Below are positions 49,523 to 57,851 of a DNA stretch of 64,000 bases, piece after piece. This stretch comes from Paenibacillus sp. FJAT-26967 (lineage in GTDB: Bacteria > Bacillota > Bacilli > Paenibacillales > NBRC-103111): assembly GCF_001541095.1 (NCBI RefSeq), contig NZ_LMXH01000003.1, positions 355,208 through 419,207 of the forward strand, in the 5' to 3' direction. Each line of letters starts with the position of its first letter. Position 1 is the first letter of the stretch. The notes beneath the pieces are model-generated. The model was not told where the DNA came from, ran no database searches, and saw nothing but the letters and a program-made list of their open reading frames with translations. The translations under genes and the position numbers were made by a program.

Positions 49523-49565
49523 CTTTGCAGCAGCCAGATGAAGCTGTATTCTTGAGTTTTCAGTG

Positions 49566-49604
49566 AGGCGGGTTGAGTCCTAATGGAGGACTCCCAGCCT
49601 TTTT
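49566..49604 (+). terminator. terminator after cobS
   Basis: AGGCGGGTTGAGTCCT and AGGACTCCCAGCCT arms with loop AATGG and T5. Confidence 0.8.
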
Positions 49605-49660
49605 GCCTATAAATAGGGTCATTCTCTATTGAAAAATTGGACAAGGGAGAGGGATGGACG

Positions 49661-50740
49661 TTGCTTGAACGTTACGGACACGGTGGAGATTTGCTGACAG
49701 CGGAGGAGAAATTCGGGAGAAGCAGGGAAGATTTTCTGGATTTCTCATCAAATATGAATCCGCTCGGACCGCCGGAAGCGGTGGAGAATATTCTGCGCAA
49801 TCAGTGGCGGGATATTGTGAAATACCCGGACCCGGCTGTTAGAGAGCTGCGCGGGAAAATCGCAGTCAAGTACGGCGTGCCTATAGAATCCATTCTGGTG
49901 GGAAACGGAGCTGCAGAGCTGATCGATCTGATCGTTCGCGTGCTTAAACCAGGCGTAACGGCGCTGGCGAGGCCTTCTTTTAGCGAGTATGAAGATGCGG
50001 TACATAAGGCTGGCGGACGTGTTCACAATATTCCGCTTCATGCACGTCATAATTTTGTTCTTCAAAAGGAAGATGTGCAAGAAGCGTTCAAGCAATCGGA
50101 CGCGCTGTTCCTGGGTCAGCCGAACAATCCAACAGGCCGTCTTTTGCCCGGTGGATTGCTGCATGAAATAGCGGACACCGGGCATCCGCTCATTCTGGAT
50201 GAGGCCTTCCTCGATTTTGTGCCTCGAGAGTCGGAGTTGACCATGCTGCGCAGGGCGGCAGTGAGCCCGCATTTGTATGTGATTCGCTCTATGACCAAGT
50301 TCTATGCCGTCCCGGGTATCCGCCTCGGATTTGTCGTGGCACATCCGGATATTATCCGTCAGATGGGTCAGCTGCAGGTACCGTGGAGCGTGAATTTCCT
50401 GGCGCAGTTGATCGGGAGTGCGGTTCTGAATGATGAGGTCTTCGCAGAGCGGACGATTGCGTGGCTCCGGGAGGAGAATCCTTGGCTTCGCGGGGAGCTT
50501 GCCTCTCTGGGGCTTACCGTCACGCCGAGTGATATCAATTATGTTCTCTGCAGTCTTCCGCAGGAATCTGCCCTTACTGCACGGGAACTCCAGCAAAAAA
50601 TGGGCGAGCACTGCATTCTGATCCGGGACGCTTCGCTTTTCGAAGGATTGACCGGTTCTTACTTCCGTGTTGCCGTGAAGCTCCGCGAAGATAATGAGCG
50701 CCTGATTTCCGTGCTGGCAGAAGTGTTGTCGCCGAAATAA
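49661..50740 (+). CDS. cobD: threonine-phosphate decarboxylase CobD
   Basis: This 359-residue PLP enzyme makes aminopropanol phosphate, the linker used by CbiB. It has YGHGGDLLTAEEKFGR at the start, DFSSNMNPLGPPEAV, VGNGAAELIDLI, LGQPNNPTGRLL, LDEAFLDFVP and the PLP lysine in IRSMTKFYAVPGIRLGFVVA. I choose TTG 49661, which has AGGGAGAGGG upstream. The frame continues back to TTG 49637 inside the same purine tract. It resembles histidinol-phosphate aminotransferase, but the cob context settles the role. Confidence 0.94.
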   Translation: MLERYGHGGDLLTAEEKFGRSREDFLDFSSNMNPLGPPEAVENILRNQWRDIVKYPDPAVRELRGKIAVKYGVPIESILVGNGAAELIDLIVRVLKPGVTALARPSFSEYEDAVHKAGGRVHNIPLHARHNFVLQKEDVQEAFKQSDALFLGQPNNPTGRLLPGGLLHEIADTGHPLILDEAFLDFVPRESELTMLRRAAVSPHLYVIRSMTKFYAVPGIRLGFVVAHPDIIRQMGQLQVPWSVNFLAQLIGSAVLNDEVFAERTIAWLREENPWLRGELASLGLTVTPSDINYVLCSLPQESALTARELQQKMGEHCILIRDASLFEGLTGSYFRVAVKLREDNERLISVLAEVLSPK

Positions 50741-50865
50741 CGAGGAAGAAGGCCGAATAAATATGAAAGTAGCACGAAAGCCGCACGAAAGCAGCATGAA
50801 TGCCGTTTGGCAGCTTTTAATGAGGCTCTGAAGATTGTTCGGACACCGGAGGGAGGGAGGAGCAG

Positions 50866-52638
50866 ATGAGTAAAAACGATACGAAAGAAAGCAGGATGGG
50901 TCCGCTCAATTCTTCTATGACGGAGGCCAGTCTGAATTCAACGGATGGAGGATACGTAACGGCCCCTCGTCTTGCGAGGACGCTTATGGTGCAAGGAACC
51001 GCATCCGATGTCGGGAAAAGTATCGTTACGGCAGCCTTATGCCGTATTTTCGTCCAGGACGGTAAGCGTGTAGCGCCGTTCAAGTCACAGAATATGTCGC
51101 TTAACTCTTATGTCACTCCAGACGGCCGTGAAATCGGGCGTGCGCAGGGTGTGCAGGCGGATGCCTGCCGGATTGCGGCTACGACTGATATGAATCCGAT
51201 TCTGCTCAAGCCGACTGGTGATATGCGCTCACAGGTTGTCGTCCATGGCAAGCCTCTGATGGATATGGATGCGGGTGAGTACCGGGAGTCTTATCTGCCT
51301 GTTGCGGAGGGAATTGTCCGGGAAGCACTCCATAGACTGCGCCAGAGCAGCGAGCTCGTTATTCTTGAAGGGGCGGGCAGCCCGGCCGAGATTAATCTGA
51401 AGGATCGCGATATTGTTAATATGCGGATGGCGGGATGGGCGGATGCGCCTGTTGTTCTCGTAGCGGATATTGACCGGGGCGGGGTTTTTGCGGCGATTGT
51501 CGGTACGCTAGAATTGCTGGAGCCTGATGAAAGAGACCGGGTGAAGGGTTTTATTATTAACAAATTCCGCGGCGACATCGGACTGCTGCGGCCTGGGCTG
51601 GATTGGCTGGAGCGACGGACAGGAAAGCCTGTGCTCGGCGTGATTCCGTACTATCCGAAGCTGGGAATAGAAGATGAAGACTCGGCTTCGCTGGATTCCA
51701 AAAAACGGCTGGAGACAGAAACGGGACATTCGTCCAGCCGGGATCGGACAGATGTACTGGAAATCGGTATTCTTCGTCTGCCGCGGATCTCCAATTTTAC
51801 CGATATCGATCCGCTTCATGAGGAGCCGGATGTCCATGTCCGCTATATTACCGGACCGGATGATTGGGGAAATCCCGATATTCTGATTATCCCCGGAAGT
51901 AAGAACACGATAGGCGACTTGCTTTTTCTGCGTGAAAGCGGACTGGCTGCCCGGATCGGCACGTATGCCCGCAATAACGGATATATAGCCGGGATATGCG
52001 GCGGTTACCAGATACTCGGGGAAAGTCTCTCGGATTGTTCGGGAGCCGAATCCGGCTTCACCGGAGAATACGAAGGACTGGGACTGCTTCCTGTCCGGAC
52101 TGAATTCACTGCCGGGAAGAAAACAGTCCGGACCGAGGGGATCTGCCGGTTGTTCGCCAGTAGTTCCGTGCTGCCGGTTGAGGGCTATGAAATTCATATG
52201 GGGGAAACGCATGTGACCAAAGCGGATGCGGAGCGTCCTTTCCGGCTTCGCATATGTGTTCCGCCTCCGGGCAGCTGCGAGCAAGAGAGCGAGTGGTTAG
52301 AGGACAAGGGCATATGCGATCATGGGGATAGCTTGGATAAGTCCAGCCCGGAGCAAAGCCGCTTCAGCGAGCGGGAAGCAGATGCCGAATATCACCCGGA
52401 CGGCGCCTCCGCAGATGGCGGACGTATATGGGGAACATATCTGCATGGGGTACTGCATAATGATGATTTCCGCCGGGCCTGGTTAAATGAGGTCAGACTC
52501 GGCAAGGGCTGGGAGCCGCTGCAGGCGGAGCTTCGTTACCGGGAAAGAAGAGAAGAAGCCTTCGACCGGCTTGCGGCGCATGTCCGTGCTCATCTGGATA
52601 TAACGAAGCTGTATGAGATTGCAGGACTCTCCATCTGA
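50866..52638 (+). CDS. cbiP: cobyric acid synthase CbiP/CobQ
   Basis: This amidotransferase amidates positions b, d, e and g of adenosylcobyrinic acid. It has 590 residues, against about 500 in most homologues. The N-terminal synthetase domain has P-loop TASDVGKSIVTAALCRIF, KSQNMSLNSYVT, DADACRIAA-like segment, ADIDRGGVFAAIVGTLELL and IINKFRGD. The C-terminal class I glutaminase has the nucleophile Cys in AGICGGYQILG and the catalytic His in GTYLHGVLHNDDFR. Extra polar segments lie at about residues 285-300 (RLETETGHSSSR) and about 470-520. GGAGGGAGGAGCAG precedes the ATG. It is 125 bases after cobD in the same direction. Confidence 0.95.
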   Translation: MSKNDTKESRMGPLNSSMTEASLNSTDGGYVTAPRLARTLMVQGTASDVGKSIVTAALCRIFVQDGKRVAPFKSQNMSLNSYVTPDGREIGRAQGVQADACRIAATTDMNPILLKPTGDMRSQVVVHGKPLMDMDAGEYRESYLPVAEGIVREALHRLRQSSELVILEGAGSPAEINLKDRDIVNMRMAGWADAPVVLVADIDRGGVFAAIVGTLELLEPDERDRVKGFIINKFRGDIGLLRPGLDWLERRTGKPVLGVIPYYPKLGIEDEDSASLDSKKRLETETGHSSSRDRTDVLEIGILRLPRISNFTDIDPLHEEPDVHVRYITGPDDWGNPDILIIPGSKNTIGDLLFLRESGLAARIGTYARNNGYIAGICGGYQILGESLSDCSGAESGFTGEYEGLGLLPVRTEFTAGKKTVRTEGICRLFASSSVLPVEGYEIHMGETHVTKADAERPFRLRICVPPPGSCEQESEWLEDKGICDHGDSLDKSSPEQSRFSEREADAEYHPDGASADGGRIWGTYLHGVLHNDDFRRAWLNEVRLGKGWEPLQAELRYRERREEAFDRLAAHVRAHLDITKLYEIAGLSI

Positions 52639-52933
52639 CAAGCAAACTCTATTAAAGTTTTATACTTAAGGACGGCCGGTATAACTGGCCAGGCGAGTGA
52701 GTGAACTAAGAAGTTACCCAAGGTATAGGGGCGAGAAGAAAGCGGAGCTGCTTGTTATAAGCAAAGCATGTTTGCGATGTTAGTTGCCGGGCGCTATGAT
52801 GAAGGGAAGGTTTAAAACGGGTTTAGTGGCCTACGGAGTCTCCTTGCACTTAAGCAGGAACGAAGAGTGAAGCCGGATCCGTAATTCCGTGCCCATGTAT
52901 AAGAATCATCTATAAAGAATGGAGGGATTTTAC
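52639..52933. other. 295-base gap before the adenosyltransferase gene, no recognised element
   Basis: I looked for a second B12 riboswitch (B12 box GCCACTG), a T-box and common aptamer cores and found none. A GGAGGG ribosome binding site sits at 52921-52926. The stretch has several purine-rich, possibly structured segments (52730-52870), but no convincing long stem, terminator or promoter was identified. Confidence 0.4.
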
Positions 52934-53503
52934 TTGAAAATTTATACTAGAACCGGTGATGCTGGAAAAACGGGTGTCATCGGAGGACGGGTCGATAAAG
53001 ATGACGATCGGGTAGAAGCATACGGTACCGTGGATGAGCTGAACAGTTTAGTGGGACAGGCGATGGGTTTTCTTGATCCGGCCAAATTCGCTGATATGCT
53101 CGATGATCTGCTTACGATTCAGCATGAGTTATTTGACTGCGGCTCTGACCTTGCACTGCTTAAGCAGGAGAAGAGGCCGTATAAGGTTAATTCGGACATG
53201 GTCGAGAACCTCGAAACCTGGATTGATAAGTATGATGCCGAAACGCCGGATATTACCCGCTTTATTCTGCCGGGCGGGAGCCAATCCTCTTCGGCTATGC
53301 ACGTGTGCCGGACGGTATGCCGCCGTGCGGAAAGACGCGTTGTAACACTGGCCCGTACGCAAGAGATTAATTCCGATGTCCGGCACTATCTGAATCGTTT
53401 ATCGGATCTGTTCTTTACTCTGGCGAGAACGGCTAATTTCCGCGAAGGGCAGTCAGATGTGGAATATCTGCGCAGTGCTGAAGTGTTCCGCAGGAAATCA
53501 TGA
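52934..53503 (+). CDS. pduO: ATP:cob(I)alamin adenosyltransferase (PduO type)
   Basis: This 189-residue enzyme converts cob(I)alamin to adenosylcobalamin. The PduO family pattern is clear: IYTRTGDAGKTGVIGG at the start, DDRVEAYGTVDELNSLVG, FILPGGSQSSSAMHVCRTVCRRAERRVV (with the corrin-contacting Arg) and LNRLSDLFFTLARTAN. TTG 52934 is preferred, since GGAGGG lies seven bases upstream. The ATG at 52919 is inside that ribosome binding site. Its stop overlaps the pseudouridine synthase start by four bases. Confidence 0.95.
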   Translation: MKIYTRTGDAGKTGVIGGRVDKDDDRVEAYGTVDELNSLVGQAMGFLDPAKFADMLDDLLTIQHELFDCGSDLALLKQEKRPYKVNSDMVENLETWIDKYDAETPDITRFILPGGSQSSSAMHVCRTVCRRAERRVVTLARTQEINSDVRHYLNRLSDLFFTLARTANFREGQSDVEYLRSAEVFRRKS

Positions 53504-54516
53504 ACTACTACGCACCCATAATCTATCAGGTCCCTCCCGAAGAGGAGGGATTTTATCTGAAGACGATTTTGCACAACAAAATGGGTTTATCACGCAAGCT
53601 GGTTTCCCGTCTGAAACAGACGGAGCAAGGGATTACGGTCAATGGACGAAGAGAATACATCTCGATCAAAGTACAGAGCGGAGACCGGATCGAATTGCGG
53701 ATGGAGGAAGAAGAGTCAGAAGATATTCTGCCGCAGGACCTTCCTCTGGAGATTCTGTATGAGGATGAACATTTGCTTATCGTAAACAAAGAACCCGGCA
53801 TGATTGTCCATCCGACGCACGGCCATTACGTCAATACACTCGCTAACGGGGTTGTTCATCACTGGAAACAGCGCGGTGAGAATGTCCGGTTCCGGCCGAT
53901 TCACCGGCTCGATCAGGAAACGTCCGGGGTACTGGCGATCGCCAAAAATCCGTATGTGCACCAGCAGATTTCGGAGCAGATGATCGCCCGCACCATCCAT
54001 AAAGAGTATCTTGCGCTTGTACACGGAAGTGTAGCGGAAGACCAAGGAACGATTGATGCGCCTATCGACCGGAATCCCGAAGAGCCGCATGTCCGCATTG
54101 TAACGCCGGAGGGCTACCGCGCGGTCACGCACTACGAAGTCGTGCAGCGGTATGCCGGCCTTACTCTGGTGCGGCTCATGCTCGAAACCGGCAGGACGCA
54201 TCAGATTCGCGTCCACATGAAGCACCTCGGACATCCGCTTCTTGGTGACAAGATGTACGGGCCGGGCAGCGGCGAAGCGGCGGAGGCTTGTGACTGCATA
54301 TGCACGGAGGCGGACGCGAATGCGTCAGCTGTAGATGAAGATGAAGCCGCTCCGGCAGCCGGTCGCGGACTCTCACGCCAGGCGCTGCACGCGTACCGCC
54401 TGGCGTTCGACCACCCGGGCACAAGGAACCGGGTGGAGTTCACCGCTCCGCTGCCGGCGGATATGCAGGCCGTTATCGACGCCTGCAGCTCATCTCGCGG
54501 AGCGGATGAATCTTGA
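53500..54516 (+). CDS. RluA-family pseudouridine synthase
   Basis: This 338-residue rRNA pseudouridine synthase has an S4-like RNA-binding N-terminus (KMGLSRKLVSRLKQTEQGITVNGRREYI), then the catalytic domain with the active-site Asp in HRLDQETSGVLAIAKNP and ETGRTHQIRVHMKHLGHPLLGD. An insertion of about 35 residues, rich in Ala, Glu, Asp and three Cys (about 258-292), separates that motif from the final LSRQALHAYRLAFDHP. The site modified is unknown (RluD/YlyB/YjbO group). ATG overlaps the adenosyltransferase stop (ATGA), so they share a transcript although their functions are unrelated. Confidence 0.93.
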   Translation: MNYYAPIIYQVPPEEEGFYLKTILHNKMGLSRKLVSRLKQTEQGITVNGRREYISIKVQSGDRIELRMEEEESEDILPQDLPLEILYEDEHLLIVNKEPGMIVHPTHGHYVNTLANGVVHHWKQRGENVRFRPIHRLDQETSGVLAIAKNPYVHQQISEQMIARTIHKEYLALVHGSVAEDQGTIDAPIDRNPEEPHVRIVTPEGYRAVTHYEVVQRYAGLTLVRLMLETGRTHQIRVHMKHLGHPLLGDKMYGPGSGEAAEACDCICTEADANASAVDEDEAAPAAGRGLSRQALHAYRLAFDHPGTRNRVEFTAPLPADMQAVIDACSSSRGADES

Positions 54517-54641
54517 CCGGCAGCGCATAAGAGATCGGCCCGCTGCCCTTATTTGCCTTCTGGCGGAATGGAACTTTTCGCGCTAGATTGCGTATAAAGA
54601 CGTGCTGCCGGAAAGCTGAGGTTCCGCCGCTTGTTGTTCTG

Positions 54642-54674
54642 ACCTCCCGCCGGCTCGGCAGCGGAGGTTTTTGA
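54642..54674 (+). terminator. terminator after the pseudouridine synthase gene
   Basis: ACCTCCCGCCGG and GCAGCGGAGGT arms (imperfect) followed by TTTTTG. Confidence 0.7.
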
Positions 54675-54752
54675 ATATATAGAGTGCTTGTGCCGCATCA
54701 GGGGAGCCGCATAGTGCGGCTCGCCATTATTATTGAAAGGGTGTTTCGTCTG

Positions 54753-55109
54753 ATGAAAGTAACCGTGTATGAATACAGCAAGTGCAGTACTTGCCGCAAT
54801 GCTTTGAAATGGCTGAGAAATAAAGGTCTGGAGCCAAACACGATTCCTCTGTTCGAACAACCGCCGACTGCCGATGAACTTAGGATATTAGTCCGTAGCA
54901 GCGGACTCGACATTAAGAAGTTCTTCAATACTTCCGGTGAAGTGTACAGAGAGATGGCGCTGAAGGATAAGCTGGATTCCATGTCAGAAGATGAAAAGCT
55001 GGCTTTACTGGCATCCAATGGAAGATTGATTAAGCGGCCGATCGTAACGGATGGCCGCCAAGTAACCGTGGGATTCAAAGAAGCTGATTTTGAGCAGGTT
55101 TGGGGCTGA
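54753..55109 (+). CDS. ArsC/Spx-family thioredoxin-fold protein (YusI-like)
   Basis: This 118-residue protein of the ArsC/Spx/MgsR superfamily has the redox motif CSTC in YEYSKCSTCRNALKWLRNKG, followed by IKKFFNTSGEVYREM and RPIVTDGRQVTVGFKEADF, closest to B. subtilis YusI. It may be a glutaredoxin-like arsenate reductase relative or a redox regulator. It lacks the longer RNA-polymerase-binding C-terminus of Spx. No ars genes are near. ATG 54753 with GAAAGGG upstream is preferred over a frame opening at 54684. Confidence 0.9.
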   Translation: MKVTVYEYSKCSTCRNALKWLRNKGLEPNTIPLFEQPPTADELRILVRSSGLDIKKFFNTSGEVYREMALKDKLDSMSEDEKLALLASNGRLIKRPIVTDGRQVTVGFKEADFEQVWG

Positions 55110-55157
55110 CAATCCTTGCCTGCGTCAGGCCAATCATCTGGAAAGGAGTGAATGCAG

Positions 55158-56246
55158 TTGTCTCAGAACCCTTCTTCTAAAACGAAAAAGAAAAACCCGC
55201 TCTGGGTTTTTGGAGCTATCCTCGCCTTCCTGCTGACGCAGCTCAAGGTGCTGATTCCTCTTCTGAAGCTAAGCAAGTTCGGAGCGACCTTCATCTCGAT
55301 TGCGATTACGATTGCCGGCTATGCGCTTATAGCACCGCTACCGTTCGCGATCGGACTTGTGGCGATGATTTTCATCCATGAGTTAGGCCATGTTTTTGCC
55401 GCTAAGCGCAAAGGATTGCCTGTGTCCGCGCCCTTATTCATCCCGTTTCTCGGCGCGCTGATTACGATGAAGCGCAACCCGAGAGACGCGGTAACCGAAG
55501 CTTACATCGCGTATGGAGGGCCTTTGCTGGGAACGATAGGAGCTACGGCGTGCTTCGGATTAGGCATGTATCTGGATTCCGGTATTCTGATCTCAATCGC
55601 TTATACGGGACTTTTTCTGAATCTGATTAATTTACTGCCGATTCATCCGCTGGATGGAGGACGGATTTCCACAGCTGTGACCCGGTGGCTATGGCTGGTG
55701 GGCTTAATTGGAGGTCTTGCGGTTATTGTGTATTTGCGCAGCTTCCTGTTCCTGATCATCTGGATTATGTTCGCTTGGGATTTATACAAAAAGTTCGTCA
55801 AATACCGCAACAAGCCGCAGCTGTTCCATTTTCATCCGCGCTTTGATATGACGGCGCAGCATTTGCTGCAGCAGGGGTATATGATTCCGGGGGAAGATCA
55901 TAAGCGGAATCTGGATTTTACCACTTATTCGGATATAGGCGAAGGAAATACAGGTGTGCAGATGCTCCAAGTTTCATGGGATGCGATTGATTTTGAAACC
56001 AAGTTTGAGCTGCCCCGTCAATCGATTGTCCACCGTGTCCAGGTTACCAAAATCGAAAGGGCGAACCGTGAGGATGGCCTCCATCTTATTCTTCATTGCG
56101 ATGTGGAACTGGAGCCATACGACAACGATGCTTATTACGAGGTTCCGACCGCTTCCCGCTGGAAGTTCGGCATCGCGTATGCAGGGCTTGCCATTTACCT
56201 GCTCGCGATGATGAACTGGATTCATGGCGTGCTGCCTCCTAGCTGA
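55158..56246 (+). CDS. site-2 protease family (M50) membrane metalloprotease
   Basis: This 362-residue membrane protein has the zinc motif HELGH (about residue 76), the second metal site in NLLPIHPLDGGRIS, and about six hydrophobic segments. This matches the M50 site-2 protease family with an added soluble C-terminal domain of about 130 residues (from about 230). Substrates are unknown. In Bacilli such proteases cleave anti-sigma factors or clear signal peptides. ATG 55152 is only three bases from AAAGGAG, while TTG 55158 has nine, so I use TTG 55158. Confidence 0.9.
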   Translation: MSQNPSSKTKKKNPLWVFGAILAFLLTQLKVLIPLLKLSKFGATFISIAITIAGYALIAPLPFAIGLVAMIFIHELGHVFAAKRKGLPVSAPLFIPFLGALITMKRNPRDAVTEAYIAYGGPLLGTIGATACFGLGMYLDSGILISIAYTGLFLNLINLLPIHPLDGGRISTAVTRWLWLVGLIGGLAVIVYLRSFLFLIIWIMFAWDLYKKFVKYRNKPQLFHFHPRFDMTAQHLLQQGYMIPGEDHKRNLDFTTYSDIGEGNTGVQMLQVSWDAIDFETKFELPRQSIVHRVQVTKIERANREDGLHLILHCDVELEPYDNDAYYEVPTASRWKFGIAYAGLAIYLLAMMNWIHGVLPPS

Positions 56247-56437
56247 CCCGGGCGAATAAACCGCGGTGAGTGTACTATCCATCATGACAACTCATAGAAA
56301 ACGGAACTCATAAGTCGACACAGGCTTATGAGTTCTTGTATTTACAGGCAGGAAAGAGAGAGAAGAAGCGGGAATGATGAAGTAGAGTAAGAAACATCGG
56401 TGAGTAATAGATTTTAAGAACAGGGGAGAAGCTTGCT

Positions 56438-57631
56438 ATGAAAATTACAGGATCAAAAAGAATTGGAAGTTTGGGTTCAGCCATCTTTGCGGAGGTGGCC
56501 CAGTGGAGACGGGAGGCGGAGGAGAAAGGCATGGAGGTTATTGATCTTGGAATCGGCAGTCCGGACCTCCCGCCCTCTCCCAAAGTGATGAAGGCGCTGT
56601 CCGAAGCGGTCCTCAGCCCGCAGGCTTACGGCTATCCGGGATCAGAAGGTACTCCGGAATTCCGCAGGGCAGCTGCCGGCTGGATGCAGCGCCGCTTCGG
56701 CGTGGAGGTAGACCCGGACCGCGAAGTGCTCGCTCTGCTCGGCTCACAGGATGGTCTGGCCCATCTGGCTATGTCACTGTGCGACCCGGGTGATACCGCG
56801 CTAGTGCCGGACCCCGGTTATCCGATCTACGCGGCGAGTCTGGTACTGGCGGGTGTGGAGCCCATCCTGCTCCCGCTGAAGGAATCGGCAGGCTTCCTTC
56901 CGCAGCTGGACCAGATTCCGCCGCATATAGCGGATCAAGCCTCGTTCCTGCTGCTCAGTTATCCGGGCAATCCCATTCCCGAGGCGGCTGACCGTGCTTT
57001 CTATGAGAAAGCACTGGCTTTCGCGCAGCGCCATGATCTGCTTATCGTGCATGATCTGGCTTATTCGGAGCTTGCGTTCGACGGCTATAAGCCGATGAGT
57101 ATTCTGGAGCTGCCGGGTGCCAAGGACCGGGCAGTCGAATTTCATTCTTTATCCAAAAGCTTCAATATGGCCGGATGCCGGATTGCTTTTCTTGCCGGCA
57201 ATGCGGAGGCGATAGCAGCGCTGCGGACTTTAAAATCAAATATCGATTATGGAATTTTCCTTCCCATTCAGCAGGCGGGCGTGCTGGCTCTGGAAGAGGA
57301 GGCTGATTTCCCGGCAGCTATCTCGGCTGTCTATGAACGCAGACGCAATGTACTGGTGAACGGGCTGCGGGAAATGGGTTGGAACGTGCCTTTGCCTAAG
57401 GCGACGATGTTCGTCTGGGCCCCAATACCTGAGGGCTGGACTTCCCGGCATTTTGCCAGGAGCCTGCTGGAGCGTGCCGGAGTTGCTGTAATTCCGGGAG
57501 ATGCTTTTGGAGCGGAGGGGGAGGGATATGTCCGTATGGCCCTTGTTCAGCCTGAGGGAAAACTGAGCGAAGCTGTGTCAAGAATCGGAGAAATATGGAA
57601 GTCTATTGGCGAAATTGAAAGAAATACATAA
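56438..57631 (+). CDS. class I PLP aminotransferase, LL-DAP aminotransferase-like
   Basis: This is a 397-residue fold-type I aminotransferase with VIDLGIGSPDLPPSPKV, YGYPGSEGTPEFRRAAAGWMQRRFGV, LLGSQDGLAHLAM, DPGYPIYAASLVLAG, LSYPGNPIPEAA, the PLP lysine in EFHSLSKSFNMAGCRIAFLAGN and KSNIDYGIF. This composition is typical of the DapL/YugH-type subgroup that includes LL-diaminopimelate aminotransferase. The substrate cannot be fixed. GGGGAGAAGC precedes the ATG. The gene is isolated from its neighbours, with about 190 bases on the left. Confidence 0.92.
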   Translation: MKITGSKRIGSLGSAIFAEVAQWRREAEEKGMEVIDLGIGSPDLPPSPKVMKALSEAVLSPQAYGYPGSEGTPEFRRAAAGWMQRRFGVEVDPDREVLALLGSQDGLAHLAMSLCDPGDTALVPDPGYPIYAASLVLAGVEPILLPLKESAGFLPQLDQIPPHIADQASFLLLSYPGNPIPEAADRAFYEKALAFAQRHDLLIVHDLAYSELAFDGYKPMSILELPGAKDRAVEFHSLSKSFNMAGCRIAFLAGNAEAIAALRTLKSNIDYGIFLPIQQAGVLALEEEADFPAAISAVYERRRNVLVNGLREMGWNVPLPKATMFVWAPIPEGWTSRHFARSLLERAGVAVIPGDAFGAEGEGYVRMALVQPEGKLSEAVSRIGEIWKSIGEIERNT

Positions 57632-57675
57632 AATTTTCCAATATACCCGTTTCAAAGAAGGAAAAAGTGCTAACA

Positions 57676-57771
57676 ATGAGTAAAGTAGTAGAGATTGAAA
57701 TTGATAGGAAACCGATAGGGTCCTGTCCTACCCAAGCCGCACCCGCATTGCTTAATTTCATGCAGGTTTGA
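57676..57771 (+). CDS. possible 31-residue ORF upstream of the DGQHR genes
   Basis: ATG 57676 opens 31 codons (MSKVVEIEIDRKPIGSCPTQ, then 11 more residues ending MQV). AAGGAAAAAG lies about 12 bases upstream. It falls in the gap between the aminotransferase and the DGQHR pair. It could be a leader or a small protein. Codon choice looks normal, but nothing else supports it. Confidence 0.3.
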   Translation: MSKVVEIEIDRKPIGSCPTQAAPALLNFMQV

Positions 57772-57851
57772 CGGGAACCGTTCAGGTCTATCCTTCTACT
57801 GCCGGATAAGAAGTCCGGCATCCTTTAAAACAGGTTTGAAAGGAGTTAATT

